A stretch of DNA of 64,000 nucleotides. It comes from Sordariomycetes sp. S80-01Y (lineage: Eukaryota; Ascomycota; Sordariomycetes). The stretch covers positions 62,001-126,000 of the forward strand of contig JAXQJY010000028.1 of NCBI GenBank assembly GCA_037042185.1, given 5' to 3'. The notes below the pieces were generated by a model, which did not search any database, had not been told where the DNA came from, and saw only the letters and a list, made by a program, of their open reading frames with translations. Shown piece by piece: positions 22,873-33,334 of this stretch (position 1 is the stretch's first letter; each line of letters starts with the position of its first letter). Made by a program: the position numbers and the translations under genes.

Positions 22873-25800
22873 TCAGAGACCCATCGTCCTTCTCTCCGCC
22901 ATGACTCCATCGTAGTCGACCCGACAGCTGCCGCAGTGCTTTGCCTTCCATTCCTCCAACGCTCCCCTCTTACCCGAGGACATGGCGCTCAGGACCTTCT
23001 GCGCCGATTCATCTTGAGGCGCTCGATCCTTGCCCTTGCCCTTGCGATCCTTGGTGTCGCCCTTGAGCGTCATATCCAGGATCTCGCAGAGCGAGACCTC
23101 GTTCGCTAGCCAGTTCTCCCATTCAGACTGCAGCATCTCCCGCTCGATGCTGTTCACCACTCTCATCGAGACTATCAAATCGTGTCTGTAGGTTCCCAGT
23201 CGCTGTCGTGTCCGTCTCAGGCGCTTGGCGATGGACTTGGTCGAGGGTGAGGAGAGCATCATGCCCGCATCCTCCCACGGCGCGTCCATATCTGTCGCTT
23301 CAAGGACTTCCTGGAAGCTGGAAAAGCAGGTGCTGTTCTGCGGGAACTCGAGTTGCTTGCTGGGACCCGCGGCATCGGCCAGGTCTGACATGTAGATGGC
23401 CTTGCTCATGACCGTGTTCGGCCCAACGCCGAGGCTGCGCATGAAGCCTGCCGCTCGTCTCTCCCGCCACCAAGTCGCCGTCTCGGTCGACGTCAACAGG
23501 AAGTTGGTCAGCATGCTGAAGCCAAGAACAGCCAGCAGTAGCCTTTGCGCTGTGGCGATGGCGAATATCTTCCTGATGCCCGCAAAGGTCCACATGATGA
23601 GCGACGACACGGCGCTCTCGCCAAATGATCTGACCGTCTCCCACACCAAGGCCGTCAGTGTGCGGGCTTTGGTCGCCTGCTTCTTGCTCGCGTCGGTAGC
23701 AGCCGGGGAGAATATGGTGACTTGCTTCTGATGACCGACCTGCCCGTACACCTGAATGGCCCTGTTCGTCCTGCTGCGTGCACCGAGCTTCCGGACCTGA
23801 TCCGTAGCCAGCTCAGCCAGTTCCTGGCCGTCACTAGCAATGTCGTGCAATGCCTGCCGCTCAACAAGGCCCTTTGAAAGAGTAGGAATCTTTGACCAAT
23901 CCACTCGGGTGTAAATTGCCAGTCGGCACTTGGACTTGGCGATGAAGGTAATGACAATCTTGGTGACAAGCTTGAAATTCTGCGAGTGCGGAAGATGCCA
24001 GGCCGTCTTGACGTGTGTCACCACGTACGTCACATGCTCGCTGTGCAGGTCAATGGTTTGGTAATCTGTCACCTCCATCGTCTTTGTCCTCCCAAGCAGG
24101 TCAGTGTGATCCACTTTGAACTTGAATTCACGGCGCATCCGTCCGTTGTCGACATGGAGCCACGGTCCCTGAGCAATCTGCTGCGCTCTGTGCTCAAAGT
24201 ATAGCTTTGGGAACACAAAGCTTTTATCTCCAAACAGGACATGGAAGCACGACTTGGCGCTGATTTCAAAGTGTCGCTCTGCCGCCATCTGATGCATGTC
24301 CTCCGGCTCGTACACAACGGGATGGGTAGGTAAGTGGAGTTTGGGTGGCACCGTCAGCCGCGAGCTTGATGGTTGAAGTGACGGCACGCTATCGGTAAGT
24401 TGCCGTCTACCGGCAGGTGTGCCGTCGTCGTAGGGCGTGTTCTGCGACACTTCCTCCCAGCTTTCTGCAAGCGGGCTCGGCTTTTCCGCCTCGTCCCTCT
24501 CAATGCTGATCAGTGCAGAGACAATCTCCTCCGTTTCCATAGGGACCTCTGCTTGTAGATCGTCGATAAGCAGATTCAAACGACTATGGAGCAGGCTGAG
24601 GTCATCGAGGAAGGTTTTGATGGTGATCTTCGAGTAGCCGGTGTCGTTGGTATCTTGGCCGAGGTGCAAAAAGATGAAATCATTCTCCTTGCCAGCATCG
24701 GCTGTAACCTCTGAAATCATGTCGAGGGGCAGAGTATACGCGGTGACCAAGCCCATCTGCTGGCCATAGAAATACATGTGGTCAGGGGTAACGTAGATCC
24801 GGCCGTCTCCAGCAAGGACCTGGTTGACGCTAGACTCAGGGTTGGACGACGTACTAGACCATGCCGCGCGGAACACAAGAACCAACTTCTCTTCCACAGG
24901 CGCTTGCGGGAATAGCAGGCGGAACTGACCATGCTGAGCACGCAGTTCAGGAGGGTAATTAGAGGGCAGGGTATCTTGAGTCTGTCTCTGGTGGAGAGAC
25001 TCAGCGAGGGGCGTAGTTGTGTTGTCCGGCGATACAACGACTCCCACCGGGTCGTCATCACTGAACCGTGGCAAAATAGGCTCAGGAGGCGGCGTGTGCA
25101 TGTTTCCCCAGGTATTTGTTCCCCAATAATTCGCAAGCACCGAGGCTGGGATTTTCTTGTCACTCGAGCTCGCGTCGCGCTGGGCCGCAGTAAGGACAGC
25201 TGTACGATTCAGATTCGTGACGACGGGCGGCTTGGCCAATGTCAGGGGCGCCAAAGTCCCCGGATGAGTGTCCACAGGCGGGAGCAGGCTTTTACCATGC
25301 CTGGAGCCGAGGGCAGAATTCGGATGCCCAGGCAACAGGCTGTTGCTCGCAGAGATCAGGCTGGCGATACCACCCGCGGACCCTGACGAGCCGCCCAAGG
25401 CCGCCTCAGCGCCGGCTCCGAATGTAGCTTTGCGGTGAAGATCGAGCTTCTGGATGATCCGTGCCGCATGCTCGCGACCAGACTCGCCTTCCTCTCGTAC
25501 GAGGTCGCGACCTAGTGCCGTGATGGACCGGCGAGATACGCTGCCATTAACATCGAAGCTTGTCCTGGAGGCAAGATCACCTCCAGGCACGGCCAATGTA
25601 CTGCTCCGCTCCACCGCAGGTGGTTCCTCTGATGATCCCACACCTAACTGAGCGTCGAGGGCTCGCGCCGAAAACTCTGGGAAGCTCGGAGGGGATATCG
25701 AAAAAGCCGGGTCTTGGCTTGCGCCCGCGATAGAGTCCCTGTCCATGGTCGCCTCGAAAGCCTTCTTCTTGATGACCTCAAACACCTCGAGCCATTCGGT

Positions 25801-26976
25801 AAGCTCAGTCTGCGTCTCGGCTTGCAGCATGAGGGTTTGGCTCTTGGTTTTGACCTCGAAACAAAAGCGCCTATCCTCGCCGGGTGCTGGTTTCGCGTTG
25901 CAAAGAAGAACACCTATCTCGTCACCCTGCAACACGCCCTGTGGTCCCGGGACAAGCCATCCAAACACGCGGTCTCGACAGTAATACCAGCGTCGCACCC
26001 AGTTGTGTCTAGATGGCTTCCCTGACAGTGTCCGCAAGTACAGCCAACCCTGCTTCTCCGAGATAACTGCTCCTTCATCCTTGAGCTTTAGGTTCATGGG
26101 GCCCCTCGATCCTAGGTATGGTACCGTAGATGTGCTGTAATCCTCGAGCTCCCTGGACGGCTTGCACCCCGTAAGCGCAGTATCACCCAGATCCCTCCTT
26201 GCGATCTGAAGTTCCCTGCGGAAAATGCTCTCTGAGTTTTCCATCTCCCTCGCCCAACCCCGAACACGGTCCATCTCCTGCTCGTAACGCGTGGCGCTGG
26301 TCGCTGCATCCCGTGACCGCTTCATCTCTTTCCAGACCTCCCCTGATACCTTCACCAACAGTTTATCCATTGTGTATCGGACTTGCGGGGCGAGCTGGCA
26401 GTAGTCCATAGAGGCTTGGAGGTAGGCTTTTCGGGTCTCGTATACAGAGAAGGCGTCTTCGCGCAGATGTGAGGGCTCCTTGGTCTTGGACTGGGAGACA
26501 TAGCGTGCTAATGTCGTGTCGAAGGTCCTCTGGGCCTGCTCTAGTACTTTGCGGATCTCCTTGAAGTTGCGCATATCGCCAACAAGGAACGACCGCACAG
26601 GCTCGACAACAGTACTGTCCATCCGCTTCATACTGCCCAGCAGCTGCGTCCAGCACTCTCTCGAGCCATCGCCCGCGCGTTTCAGCGCAAGAAAGGTATA
26701 GTCGTTGTCGATGACGCCGTCGGTCGCCGAGGGGACGGTCTTGGTCAGGTAGGAGTTGATGGTCTCTTCGAGCGCGAGGATGTCGTGCAGCAGCTTCGAG
26801 GTCGAGTTGACGTAGCCATTGAGCCACTTCTCTACAGCATCGATCTGTTCGGCAAAATGCGAAACGGTGGCGCGGAAAGTCGGCGAGTCGAGAGCAGCCT
26901 CGTGAAGTCCTACCGCGACGGCACGATGCGTCGGCTTCAAAGCCGCTGCCGGCGTGGCTATCGTGGCTTCAGCCAT
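22873..26976 (-). CDS. sip3: SIP3/LAM-type sterol transfer protein (BAR-PH-GRAM-VASt-TM)
   Basis: Membrane-contact-site protein of the yeast Sip3/Lam family, which moves sterols between ER and plasma membrane. Single exon, 1367 aa. Order: BAR-like helices about 20-270; PH domain about 308-415 (EKQGWLYLRTLSGK to LTEWLEVFEVIKKK); a long disordered linker; GRAM-like segment near 690-790 (FRLLFPQAPVEEKL to FIFLHLGQ); VASt START-like domain about 890-1060 (FFGDKSFVFPKLYFE-type region, with FKFKVDHTDLLGRTKTMEVT); one membrane segment about 1134-1163; and a 204-residue tail ending with a small CGSC motif. Absence of introns over 4.1 kb is unusual beside its intron-rich neighbours. Confidence 0.93.
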   Translation of the reverse strand: MAEATIATPAAALKPTHRAVAVGLHEAALDSPTFRATVSHFAEQIDAVEKWLNGYVNSTSKLLHDILALEETINSYLTKTVPSATDGVIDNDYTFLALKRAGDGSRECWTQLLGSMKRMDSTVVEPVRSFLVGDMRNFKEIRKVLEQAQRTFDTTLARYVSQSKTKEPSHLREDAFSVYETRKAYLQASMDYCQLAPQVRYTMDKLLVKVSGEVWKEMKRSRDAATSATRYEQEMDRVRGWAREMENSESIFRRELQIARRDLGDTALTGCKPSRELEDYSTSTVPYLGSRGPMNLKLKDEGAVISEKQGWLYLRTLSGKPSRHNWVRRWYYCRDRVFGWLVPGPQGVLQGDEIGVLLCNAKPAPGEDRRFCFEVKTKSQTLMLQAETQTELTEWLEVFEVIKKKAFEATMDRDSIAGASQDPAFSISPPSFPEFSARALDAQLGVGSSEEPPAVERSSTLAVPGGDLASRTSFDVNGSVSRRSITALGRDLVREEGESGREHAARIIQKLDLHRKATFGAGAEAALGGSSGSAGGIASLISASNSLLPGHPNSALGSRHGKSLLPPVDTHPGTLAPLTLAKPPVVTNLNRTAVLTAAQRDASSSDKKIPASVLANYWGTNTWGNMHTPPPEPILPRFSDDDPVGVVVSPDNTTTPLAESLHQRQTQDTLPSNYPPELRAQHGQFRLLFPQAPVEEKLVLVFRAAWSSTSSNPESSVNQVLAGDGRIYVTPDHMYFYGQQMGLVTAYTLPLDMISEVTADAGKENDFIFLHLGQDTNDTGYSKITIKTFLDDLSLLHSRLNLLIDDLQAEVPMETEEIVSALISIERDEAEKPSPLAESWEEVSQNTPYDDGTPAGRRQLTDSVPSLQPSSSRLTVPPKLHLPTHPVVYEPEDMHQMAAERHFEISAKSCFHVLFGDKSFVFPKLYFEHRAQQIAQGPWLHVDNGRMRREFKFKVDHTDLLGRTKTMEVTDYQTIDLHSEHVTYVVTHVKTAWHLPHSQNFKLVTKIVITFIAKSKCRLAIYTRVDWSKIPTLSKGLVERQALHDIASDGQELAELATDQVRKLGARSRTNRAIQVYGQVGHQKQVTIFSPAATDASKKQATKARTLTALVWETVRSFGESAVSSLIMWTFAGIRKIFAIATAQRLLLAVLGFSMLTNFLLTSTETATWWRERRAAGFMRSLGVGPNTVMSKAIYMSDLADAAGPSKQLEFPQNSTCFSSFQEVLEATDMDAPWEDAGMMLSSPSTKSIAKRLRRTRQRLGTYRHDLIVSMRVVNSIEREMLQSEWENWLANEVSLCEILDMTLKGDTKDRKGKGKDRAPQDESAQKVLSAMSSGKRGALEEWKAKHCGSCRVDYDGVMAERRTMGL

Positions 26977-27797
26977 GATGACGGACGGGATGAGGTAGCC
27001 GTCTCTTCGTTAGGATTGCGATCTGAGCGACATGTGGCAAAGGGTCGATGGTCAAACGGGGAACCAAGGTGTGTGAGGGAATCGTACGGCGTATTGATAA
27101 GGTAGTGCAAGATAGAGGCCGTTGGGGTTGGGGAACGTGTGGGGATGAGGTTCTCTAGCTAAGGTACGCAGGACGTCTGGAACAGGATGACGATTGATCC
27201 CCGAACCTGCGTCCCCACCGAGCCAGACAGGCACCCACCGCCACTGGCAGCCAACCGCGTGGGATTCTCTGCTCGGGTCCGTAACTAAGCTACCCGAGAT
27301 CTCGGATTCGGCCCCCCTTTGCGTTGTTCGCAACTAACCTCATTTGCGAGTTTCTGATCGCTTTCCAATGGCGGACCACGTATTCAATGCGAGTATCAAT
27401 TTCAATACGACATGTCACTCTGCGTTCACGGGCAAAGGAGGCTGTGGCTATGTTGGTCTCATAACAGTCCACTTAAGCCCGGCAGTGCTTCATGGTCCAG
27501 TTAACAGGACGCAAGCCGCTTGGATTCAACAGGTCAAACGAGCGTGTAGTATTCACTTCGCTGGCTAGTGTATACATTGGAATCCATCAGCTGCCGCCGT
27601 GCGGTCTCGGCGTCCAAAACAGCCGCATCCAACCCGCGAAGCGGCCTCAGCCACCTTGGGTTGATCTTGGCAAATGCTCTCTAATCGTGATTCCACCGGC
27701 AACAATCTAACGCGGTAAGCCTTGAAGTTGTCAGCCGGCTATGCTCTTGGAGAACGAAGTCCAGAAGAGATGCACCTTTACTTCCGCAGTCATCAAC
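26977..27797. other. SIP3 promoter and eRF1 downstream region
   Basis: No gene seen. The right part lies downstream of eRF1 and includes a possible 3'-UTR intron at 27707-27775, listed separately. Confidence 0.45.
27707..27775 (-). other. Candidate 3'-UTR intron of eRF1
   Basis: On the minus strand AAAG|GTGCAT (27775) starts a 69-base stretch. It contains a perfect fungal branch motif GCTGAC and ends CGCGTTAG (27707). It lies about 245 bases after the predicted eRF1 UGA and just after the end of the in-frame extension. The donor is weak, so this is only a candidate. Spliced 3'-UTR introns in eRF1 transcripts are known from Neurospora crassa. Confidence 0.3.
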
Positions 27798-28019
27798 TCA
27801 ATTGGCCGTCATCGTTGTGTGGAGTGGGCTCGGTCGCGACACCTGGGTACCCGGCTGGAGGGCAGCTCTGGAGCTGCCTGGACCCATGAGCTTTCTTTGA
27901 GCATAGGACATGGGCGCGGCGTCGCTCAACCTTGGCGCAGCATTTGGCGCATCGTAGTTGACGCGCGCGGACGGTTGATCTTGAGTTGGTCCCTCGTCGG
28001 CGACGAAGGAATCCACAGG
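27798..28019 (-). other. In-frame extension after the eRF1 UGA (possible read-through)
   Basis: Directly after the eRF1 UGA stop the same frame stays open for 73 codons (first residues PVDSFVADEGPT, last TTMTAN) to another TGA at 27800-27798. The stop context is UGA-C, a leaky context in many eukaryotes. The extension has no ATG for its first 36 codons, so it is not an obvious separate gene. With this base composition an open run of this length is not rare by chance (my estimate is several percent), so read-through is a hypothesis. Confidence 0.35.
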
Positions 28020-29539
28020 TCAATCTGCTCACGTTAGCACCATTCATCAGAATCAAGGACATGGCTACCTACCGTCGTAGTAGTCGTCATCGTCGCTGAG
28101 CTCAGCCAACTGCTCAAAGTTGACCTTGTAGCGAAGGATACCGCCAATACCGCCGAAGCCCTTGACGAATTGGTTGCCCTCAGTGGAACGGTCCGAGACG
28201 AATTCTAGCGTAGTACCGAACTGGCGGTAGTTCTCGGCGATCCACTCCAGGAAGCTATCCTGCGAGACGATATCCATCTCCTGTCCAGTGGCGCTATCCA
28301 GGAACTTGTCGCGGTTGGCGTCCTCTTGAGCTTTGGTCAGGTGGATGTGGTGCTCGCTTCCCTCGCTGTCCCGGAGGACCCAGCGCGTGATCTCGAGGTT
28401 CTCGAACACAATGAGCGTCTCGACAGCACCGAGCTCAAGAGCCTTGAGCGTGTCATCGATACCGTAGCAAACCTTGCCAGTGTCCTGGCTAATCTCCTCG
28501 AAGTATTTGCCAATGAGCTTCTTCTCCTGAATGAATTTGACGTTGCCCAGGGTTTCCGAGGACAGTTCAATTGCCTGGTTGAATCCGTTCTCTCCACCGT
28601 AGGACACATCGACAACCTTGATGACCTTGGTCTGCAAACGGTTGTCGAACAAGTCGGAAGCGTTGAGATCATTCTTGAAATCGGCGGATCCAGCAAGAAT
28701 AATACCAGCGACGTTGACCTTGTCGTTGGTGATGAAGTTTTGGACGGCAAGTTCGGCAACCTTGCGGACGTAGTTGTGGCGCTTCTCCTCACGAAGACGG
28801 GCGAAACGCAGGGCAGACTGACCACCACGACCGTGCTTCTTGGGAAGATCCACAGAGAACTTATGGACAACTTCGCGGGTGTTGCCGCTGAGTGTACCGA
28901 AAAGGGCGCCGTTACCATCCATGATGATGAAGCCAAACTTCTGGTCGGACTCGAGGAGTTCGGCCAAGGCCTCGGTATGGAATTTGTTGTCGCAAAGGTA
29001 CAGCGAGGTGTTGATGGGCTTGAAAGGCTCGAAGTCGATGTTGACCTTCCTCTCCTTGCCTTCTTGTGTCAAAATTTCACCACAGTACACCACCAGACCG
29101 TTCGGTGGAACCTTGTTGTACAGCTTGAGGCGTTGCTGGGTGGAGGTAATGGCAGACAGGACGGACTGTCGGTTGACTCGCGACTTGATGTTGGAGGCGG
29201 TACCGTACTCTTCAGCCAACATCTTGGCTGCGCGGGACACCTGATCCTTGGGAGCTGAGGGGCATCGTCAGCGCAAGCTGCAGGTGGTGTTCGAGGGTTC
29301 GGTGGGGCTTACGAATGATGAGCGAGATCATGGAGGTTCCATTTCCTCTGGCGGCTTCGAGACGCTTGATCAGCTTCTTGACCTTCCAGATCTCAATCTA
29401 CAAGACATGTCTTGTTAGTCTGCATCTTCTTCGTCGGGCTGCGCTTCGTGCGATGTCGAGATCGCGGGGCACAGGAGGAGGGGGTCCAGGAGGCACTACT
29501 TACGTTCTTCTCCGCCTCATTTGCCTGGGCGTCGCTCAT
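28020..29539 (-). CDS. sup45: Translation release factor eRF1 (SUP45)
   Basis: Recognises all three stop codons and releases the peptide with eRF3. Exons 29539-29504, 29397-29313, 29254-28073, 28024-28020 give 435 aa, the family length. It starts [12 protein letters not shown], followed by [20 protein letters not shown]. Key motifs are TASNIKS (stop recognition), YLCDNKF (YxCxxxF) and GRGGQ (peptide release). The final intron (28072-28025, 48 nt; GTAGGT donor, GCTAAC branch, AGCAG acceptor) splits the last Asp codon, so the last exon is only ATTGA and the protein ends DDDDYYDD. Without that splice the frame ends two codons later at a TAG (28067-28065) with GlyArg. A GAGCAG tandem acceptor could add one Ala in the same frame. 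The exon sum is a whole number of codons only with this last exon. Confidence 0.95.
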
Positions 29540-29993
29540 CTTGACGACTCTCTGCGGGGTATCGCGAACAAAATGTGCGGCGGGCCTCGAAAAGGAGGGA
29601 CTTTGAAAAGAAGAAGAGGACGCGGTGTGGGAAAAATGGAGGAGGTCGCAGGTGCGGTGTTAAAGCAATGAGTGGTTCCAGGTTGCAGCCCAGCGAGTGA
29701 CGGACGGCGGTGGTTGGTGCCGTTGATTTTTATTTTGTGCAAATGTCTTGCATTGTTGATGACCTAACAGGCACCCGACGGCGTCATACCCGACTAGTTC
29801 TAGTGGGGCGCGGTCCCGGTCCGTCGCTGGCAACCTCACCCGAGGACATTGCTCGCCGAAGGACTCGATGACTCGACACACCGACCGGCAGCACCACCCT
29901 GTAACATTCAACACCAACACTGCTTAGCAGGCACACCGAGAACGACAGGAATTCAACCAATATCAAAGTTCGGACCAGGTCAGAGCCTCCAAC
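29540..29993. other. Divergent promoter eRF1 / DUF1770 gene
   Basis: 454-base shared upstream region; no CACGTG box and no gene seen. Confidence 0.5.
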
Positions 29994-30517
29994 ATGTCAG
30001 ACCTCCCCATTGAGATCGCCGAGACGATCCAAACGGCACACATCGACCATCACCCCGACCCATTACGCGACAACGCGCCAGAGACTGCTGCAGACAAGAG
30101 GGAAATCGTCGTACCCAAGCGCGAGTACGATGATATCGAGTCCGATGACGACGACGTGCCCTATAGCGTCTTGCGGCCGATGCCACCAAAACAGAAGCTA
30201 CCCCCGTTGCCAGACCTGCGCTTTGAACAAAGCTATCTGAACAGCATTGCCAATGCCGATACGTGGTGGAAGGTGGCATTGATAACGGCGAGAGATCAGG
30301 TATTGTGCTCCTCTGGTCCTTGCATGGCATGTGCACTGACAGGCTTTTGCAGGTTATGATGCCCTTGGCTCAAGGCTTAATTTACAACCTGCTCTTGTGT
30401 GGGTGGCAGCAATGGAACCGAAATGCGAAGTTGCATGGGAATACATATGGAGCTCGTTTGCGCAGATGGTGGTACGGTGTGAATAACTGGAAACTACCCG
30501 CGAAGGCAAAGGCATAG
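29994..30517 (+). CDS. DUF1770 family protein (156 aa)
   Basis: Small fungal protein of unknown function. Exons 29994-30299 and 30353-30517. The first exon has an acidic patch (YDDIESDDDDVPYS) and then the conserved core KLPPLPDLRFEQSYL and ADTWWKVALITARDQ. The second exon gives VMMPLAQGLIYNLLLCGWQQ, a hydrophobic helix possibly touching membrane, and the arginine/tryptophan-rich RLRRWWYGVNNW ending. These are the conserved blocks I associate with DUF1770. The intron junction DQ|VMMP is needed to keep both halves. Confidence 0.85.
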
Positions 30518-30991
30518 TGCCATGCCATGACCAATGGCCGACCTGAGGCCGCTTGTACAATTCAGTATAACGTAGCGATTGATTTGTTCAACTATGTAAC
30601 CCTCGCCTCATCGTCGCTGGCGAGACTGATGAAAGTGTTCGGCGAACATTGTCTACGTTGCAGGTTGTGCGCTCTGGCCTTCTTCTCTACTCTGGATCAC
30701 AAATCAAGTCAAGGGCAAGATGATCAGAGTGTTGCGGACTAGCACTCCGTGGCACGATAAATGATGGTTGAATTCATTACCAAACGCCAAACCGTCTTGT
30801 TAAAGGCGTCCTTGCCTTTCTGGTTTTCCGTTCACTAAGAGTAGGCCATACACAGCCACGGCCCCGAAACCTGGTAGTAGCCCCCCGGTATTTCAAACCA
30901 ACCTATCTATAAAACCATGCAGTTACCCTCGCCTTAATGCACCTAACTCCGGCCAAACAGATTATTGGTGAAGGGCATTGGACGTCTTGCC
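30518..30991. other. Convergent 3' region
   Basis: Between converging genes; nothing recognised. Confidence 0.5.
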
Positions 30992-33334
30992 CTAACGCTG
31001 CTCAGCGGTCCCGTATCTGGAGTCCGAGGCACTGTCCTGCGCCTTCTCCTGACTTCCTCTATAAGCAAGAGGTGTAGCAGACGCAGGCGGAAGTTCACTG
31101 GACTTTCGAAGACTGCCGTTGACCCCAGTAAGCTCTGGTGTTTGAGCTCTGTTTGCTGGAGGGAGCTCTTTGTTTGCTGGGGGGAGCTCCTGCACGGCCC
31201 TTTCTTCTTTCGGTTTCTCGTAGGTTGCAGCCGTTGCTAAGATCTTGGGTGCGGGAGCTGACGCAGGCGTAGGCGTTGGCGTCGACTCCGGTGCAGGAGT
31301 CTCGGCTGGCGCAGATGCCACTGGTGCCGGCAGGTCCTTCTCAGCTTCGGCGATATCATGGCGCGACTCCTCGGTGGGCGCGTCCTTGATGTCGACGGCC
31401 GGGGCATCGGGCATCGGAGCATCCTTGTCTCCATCTACCGGTAGATCCGCCACCGTCGCATTTTCCTTGCCTTCCTCTGGCGCTGGCTCGAATGACTCTT
31501 CAATACCCGGGGCACCTGGGAAATCACCGCGAGGCTGGGGTAGCGGCGCAAGAGCATTCCTCAGCTTTGGCGGCGTAACCGACAGCTTGACGACCAGACT
31601 CTGGGGCGTGTCGTCGAGATCATTAATATCTTCCATGAGCTCGTTCTCTTCAACGTCATCCTCTTCCTCTGACTCCTCGGGTTGAGCATCGGCGTCCTCC
31701 TCATCGTCGCCAAAATCAGCCTCACTTTCCTCATCTGTCTCATCATACGAGTTGCGACGTGATCGCCTCTCCGGAGCCCAGCCGTTCGTGCCGTGGTTCG
31801 TTGCAGCCGACCTCCTTGGCCGTCCAGTAGGCCCAAGGGAGCCTCCCCTCTCGTATTCAGGGGATTCGCCCTTCACGCTATTTGGTGCGCTCTCACCGGT
31901 TGCCACATTCAAACGACTAGGAGCCTTGATCTGACGGCCACTGGCGGTCATGGTAGGTCCCATATCGACGGGCGTGCTAGCACCAGTGTTACGTGCAGAG
32001 CGGCGGTTGGTCGAGTCCGAGAAGCCCATATCCTCATCATCTGAGTATGTGTACTTCATGCGCTTGCCTCGAGTCCGGCCCTCATACATGGAGAAGCCCG
32101 GGTCAGGACGCTTGAAACGCTCTTTTTGGGCTTGCCGGTATTCGCGGCGCTTTCGCTTGTCTTCACCAGCCTCGAAACGTGGTACCGCAGCTAGAATCCT
32201 CTGAGCAAACTTCTTCGCCTTTGGGCCGCCGTCCTTGGTCTCCAGCTTCTCTGCCAAGAGCTTCAATTCGTCTATCGAGCCAGCTACGCTCCACCAAGTT
32301 CGATGGGTGGCGGCCGGGTTACTCTCTCGGTAGACCCTGAAAGCAGTGTCATCTTGACCTTCGATCAAAAAATATCGACGTTTATCGCCGTCTGATCCCC
32401 AAGGTTGTACGGAACGCGGTTGGTTGAGATCGTCTTCGTGTCGGTTTTGCTTGTACGATTGGTTGATGAGATTCTTCACGACGTCGGAGGATGCGAGTGT
32501 CCAGAGGATGAGCGTCTTGAGCAGGGTCAACTGTGATGCGCAAATATTAGCTTAGTCCCAATGTATCAACAGAGACCAACTCTTACCCTTTCAGTGGGAT
32601 CCATGGTGTTGAATGTCTTGTTCCCAGACAAGGGGTTCTTGCCCTCCCAACGTGGAGCCCATTGGGACTTGTGAGACGAGATCGCATCTTCGAGGGCGCG
32701 TCCATAGTGACCGGGCCTAGCAAGAACATCGGTCAGCTCACCCATTCGTTTTGTCAATTCGCGTGTTGTGGCGTTCTCACTTGACATCTTGCTTGCGGTT
32801 CAGCAGCAGGCCAAGTACGGCGCAAAGCATGCTCTCCGCCCGATCGCCGGGGACGGTTGAAACAACAGCCTGCTCGAGCTCCTGTGGACCAAAATGCGCC
32901 ATCGATTTGGGGAAAGCATCGCTGAATCGGCTCCTGAACATGACAATGAACTGTGATTGCGGGCGATTAGCAAATTGCCCTATGACGTTGGTACGCGAAG
33001 TTTCGCGTCGCACTGGCGCACGACGCGACCAGCTCCTCAAGAAACCCCCGAGCGGCTAAAAAGCGACAAGAATGGAGCGAGCAGAAGAAGAACAACGTAC
33101 TGCAATATCAGGGTTGTCGGCGAGAACATATTCGTGCGGCGGCGAGGGTGACCGTTTGCGCGGTGGCGGCGAGGGCTCCTTGTTCGGCTGCTCCGATGCC
33201 TTGGAGAAGTACTTCTGGATTCCCTTCCTAGGCGGCTCCTCGACATCGCTAGTCGCCTCGAGCTCGTCCTCACTAGGCGCTGGAGATAGCGACGATAGCG
33301 ACGAGAGATCTGATGAATCGTCGCCCGGTGCCAT
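30992..33334 (-). CDS. WHIM/DDT-type chromatin protein (ISWI-partner-like)
   Basis: Likely nuclear chromatin-remodelling accessory protein. Exons 33334-33101, 32950-32781, 32716-32587, 32530-30992 give 690 aa. N-terminus: serine/acidic-rich, with PPRKGIQKYFSK. Then a helical DDT-like region (FIVMFRSRFSDAFPKSMAHF to LLNRKQDVK) and WHIM1-like helices (PTERLTLLKTLILWTLASSD). The WHIM-type block DKRRYFLIEGQDDTAFRVYR continues to WWSVAGSIDEL. The remaining half is disordered, acidic and then proline-rich, with two ELPPAN units. These features occur in ISWI partner subunits (Rsf1, Itc1, Acf1 type), but I cannot say which complex this belongs to. The ORF alone would miss three upstream exons. Confidence 0.8.

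Noticed and set aside
28065-28067. TAG as the normal eRF1 stop
   Set aside because: The intron that removes it has donor, branch and acceptor consensus, and the exon total fits the family length only when spliced. Kept as an alternative form only.
28326-29258. 310-codon open frame on the plus strand opposite eRF1
   Set aside because: Mirror of eRF1's biased codons; low-complexity leucine/valine-rich product with no family; eRF1 on the other strand is certain.
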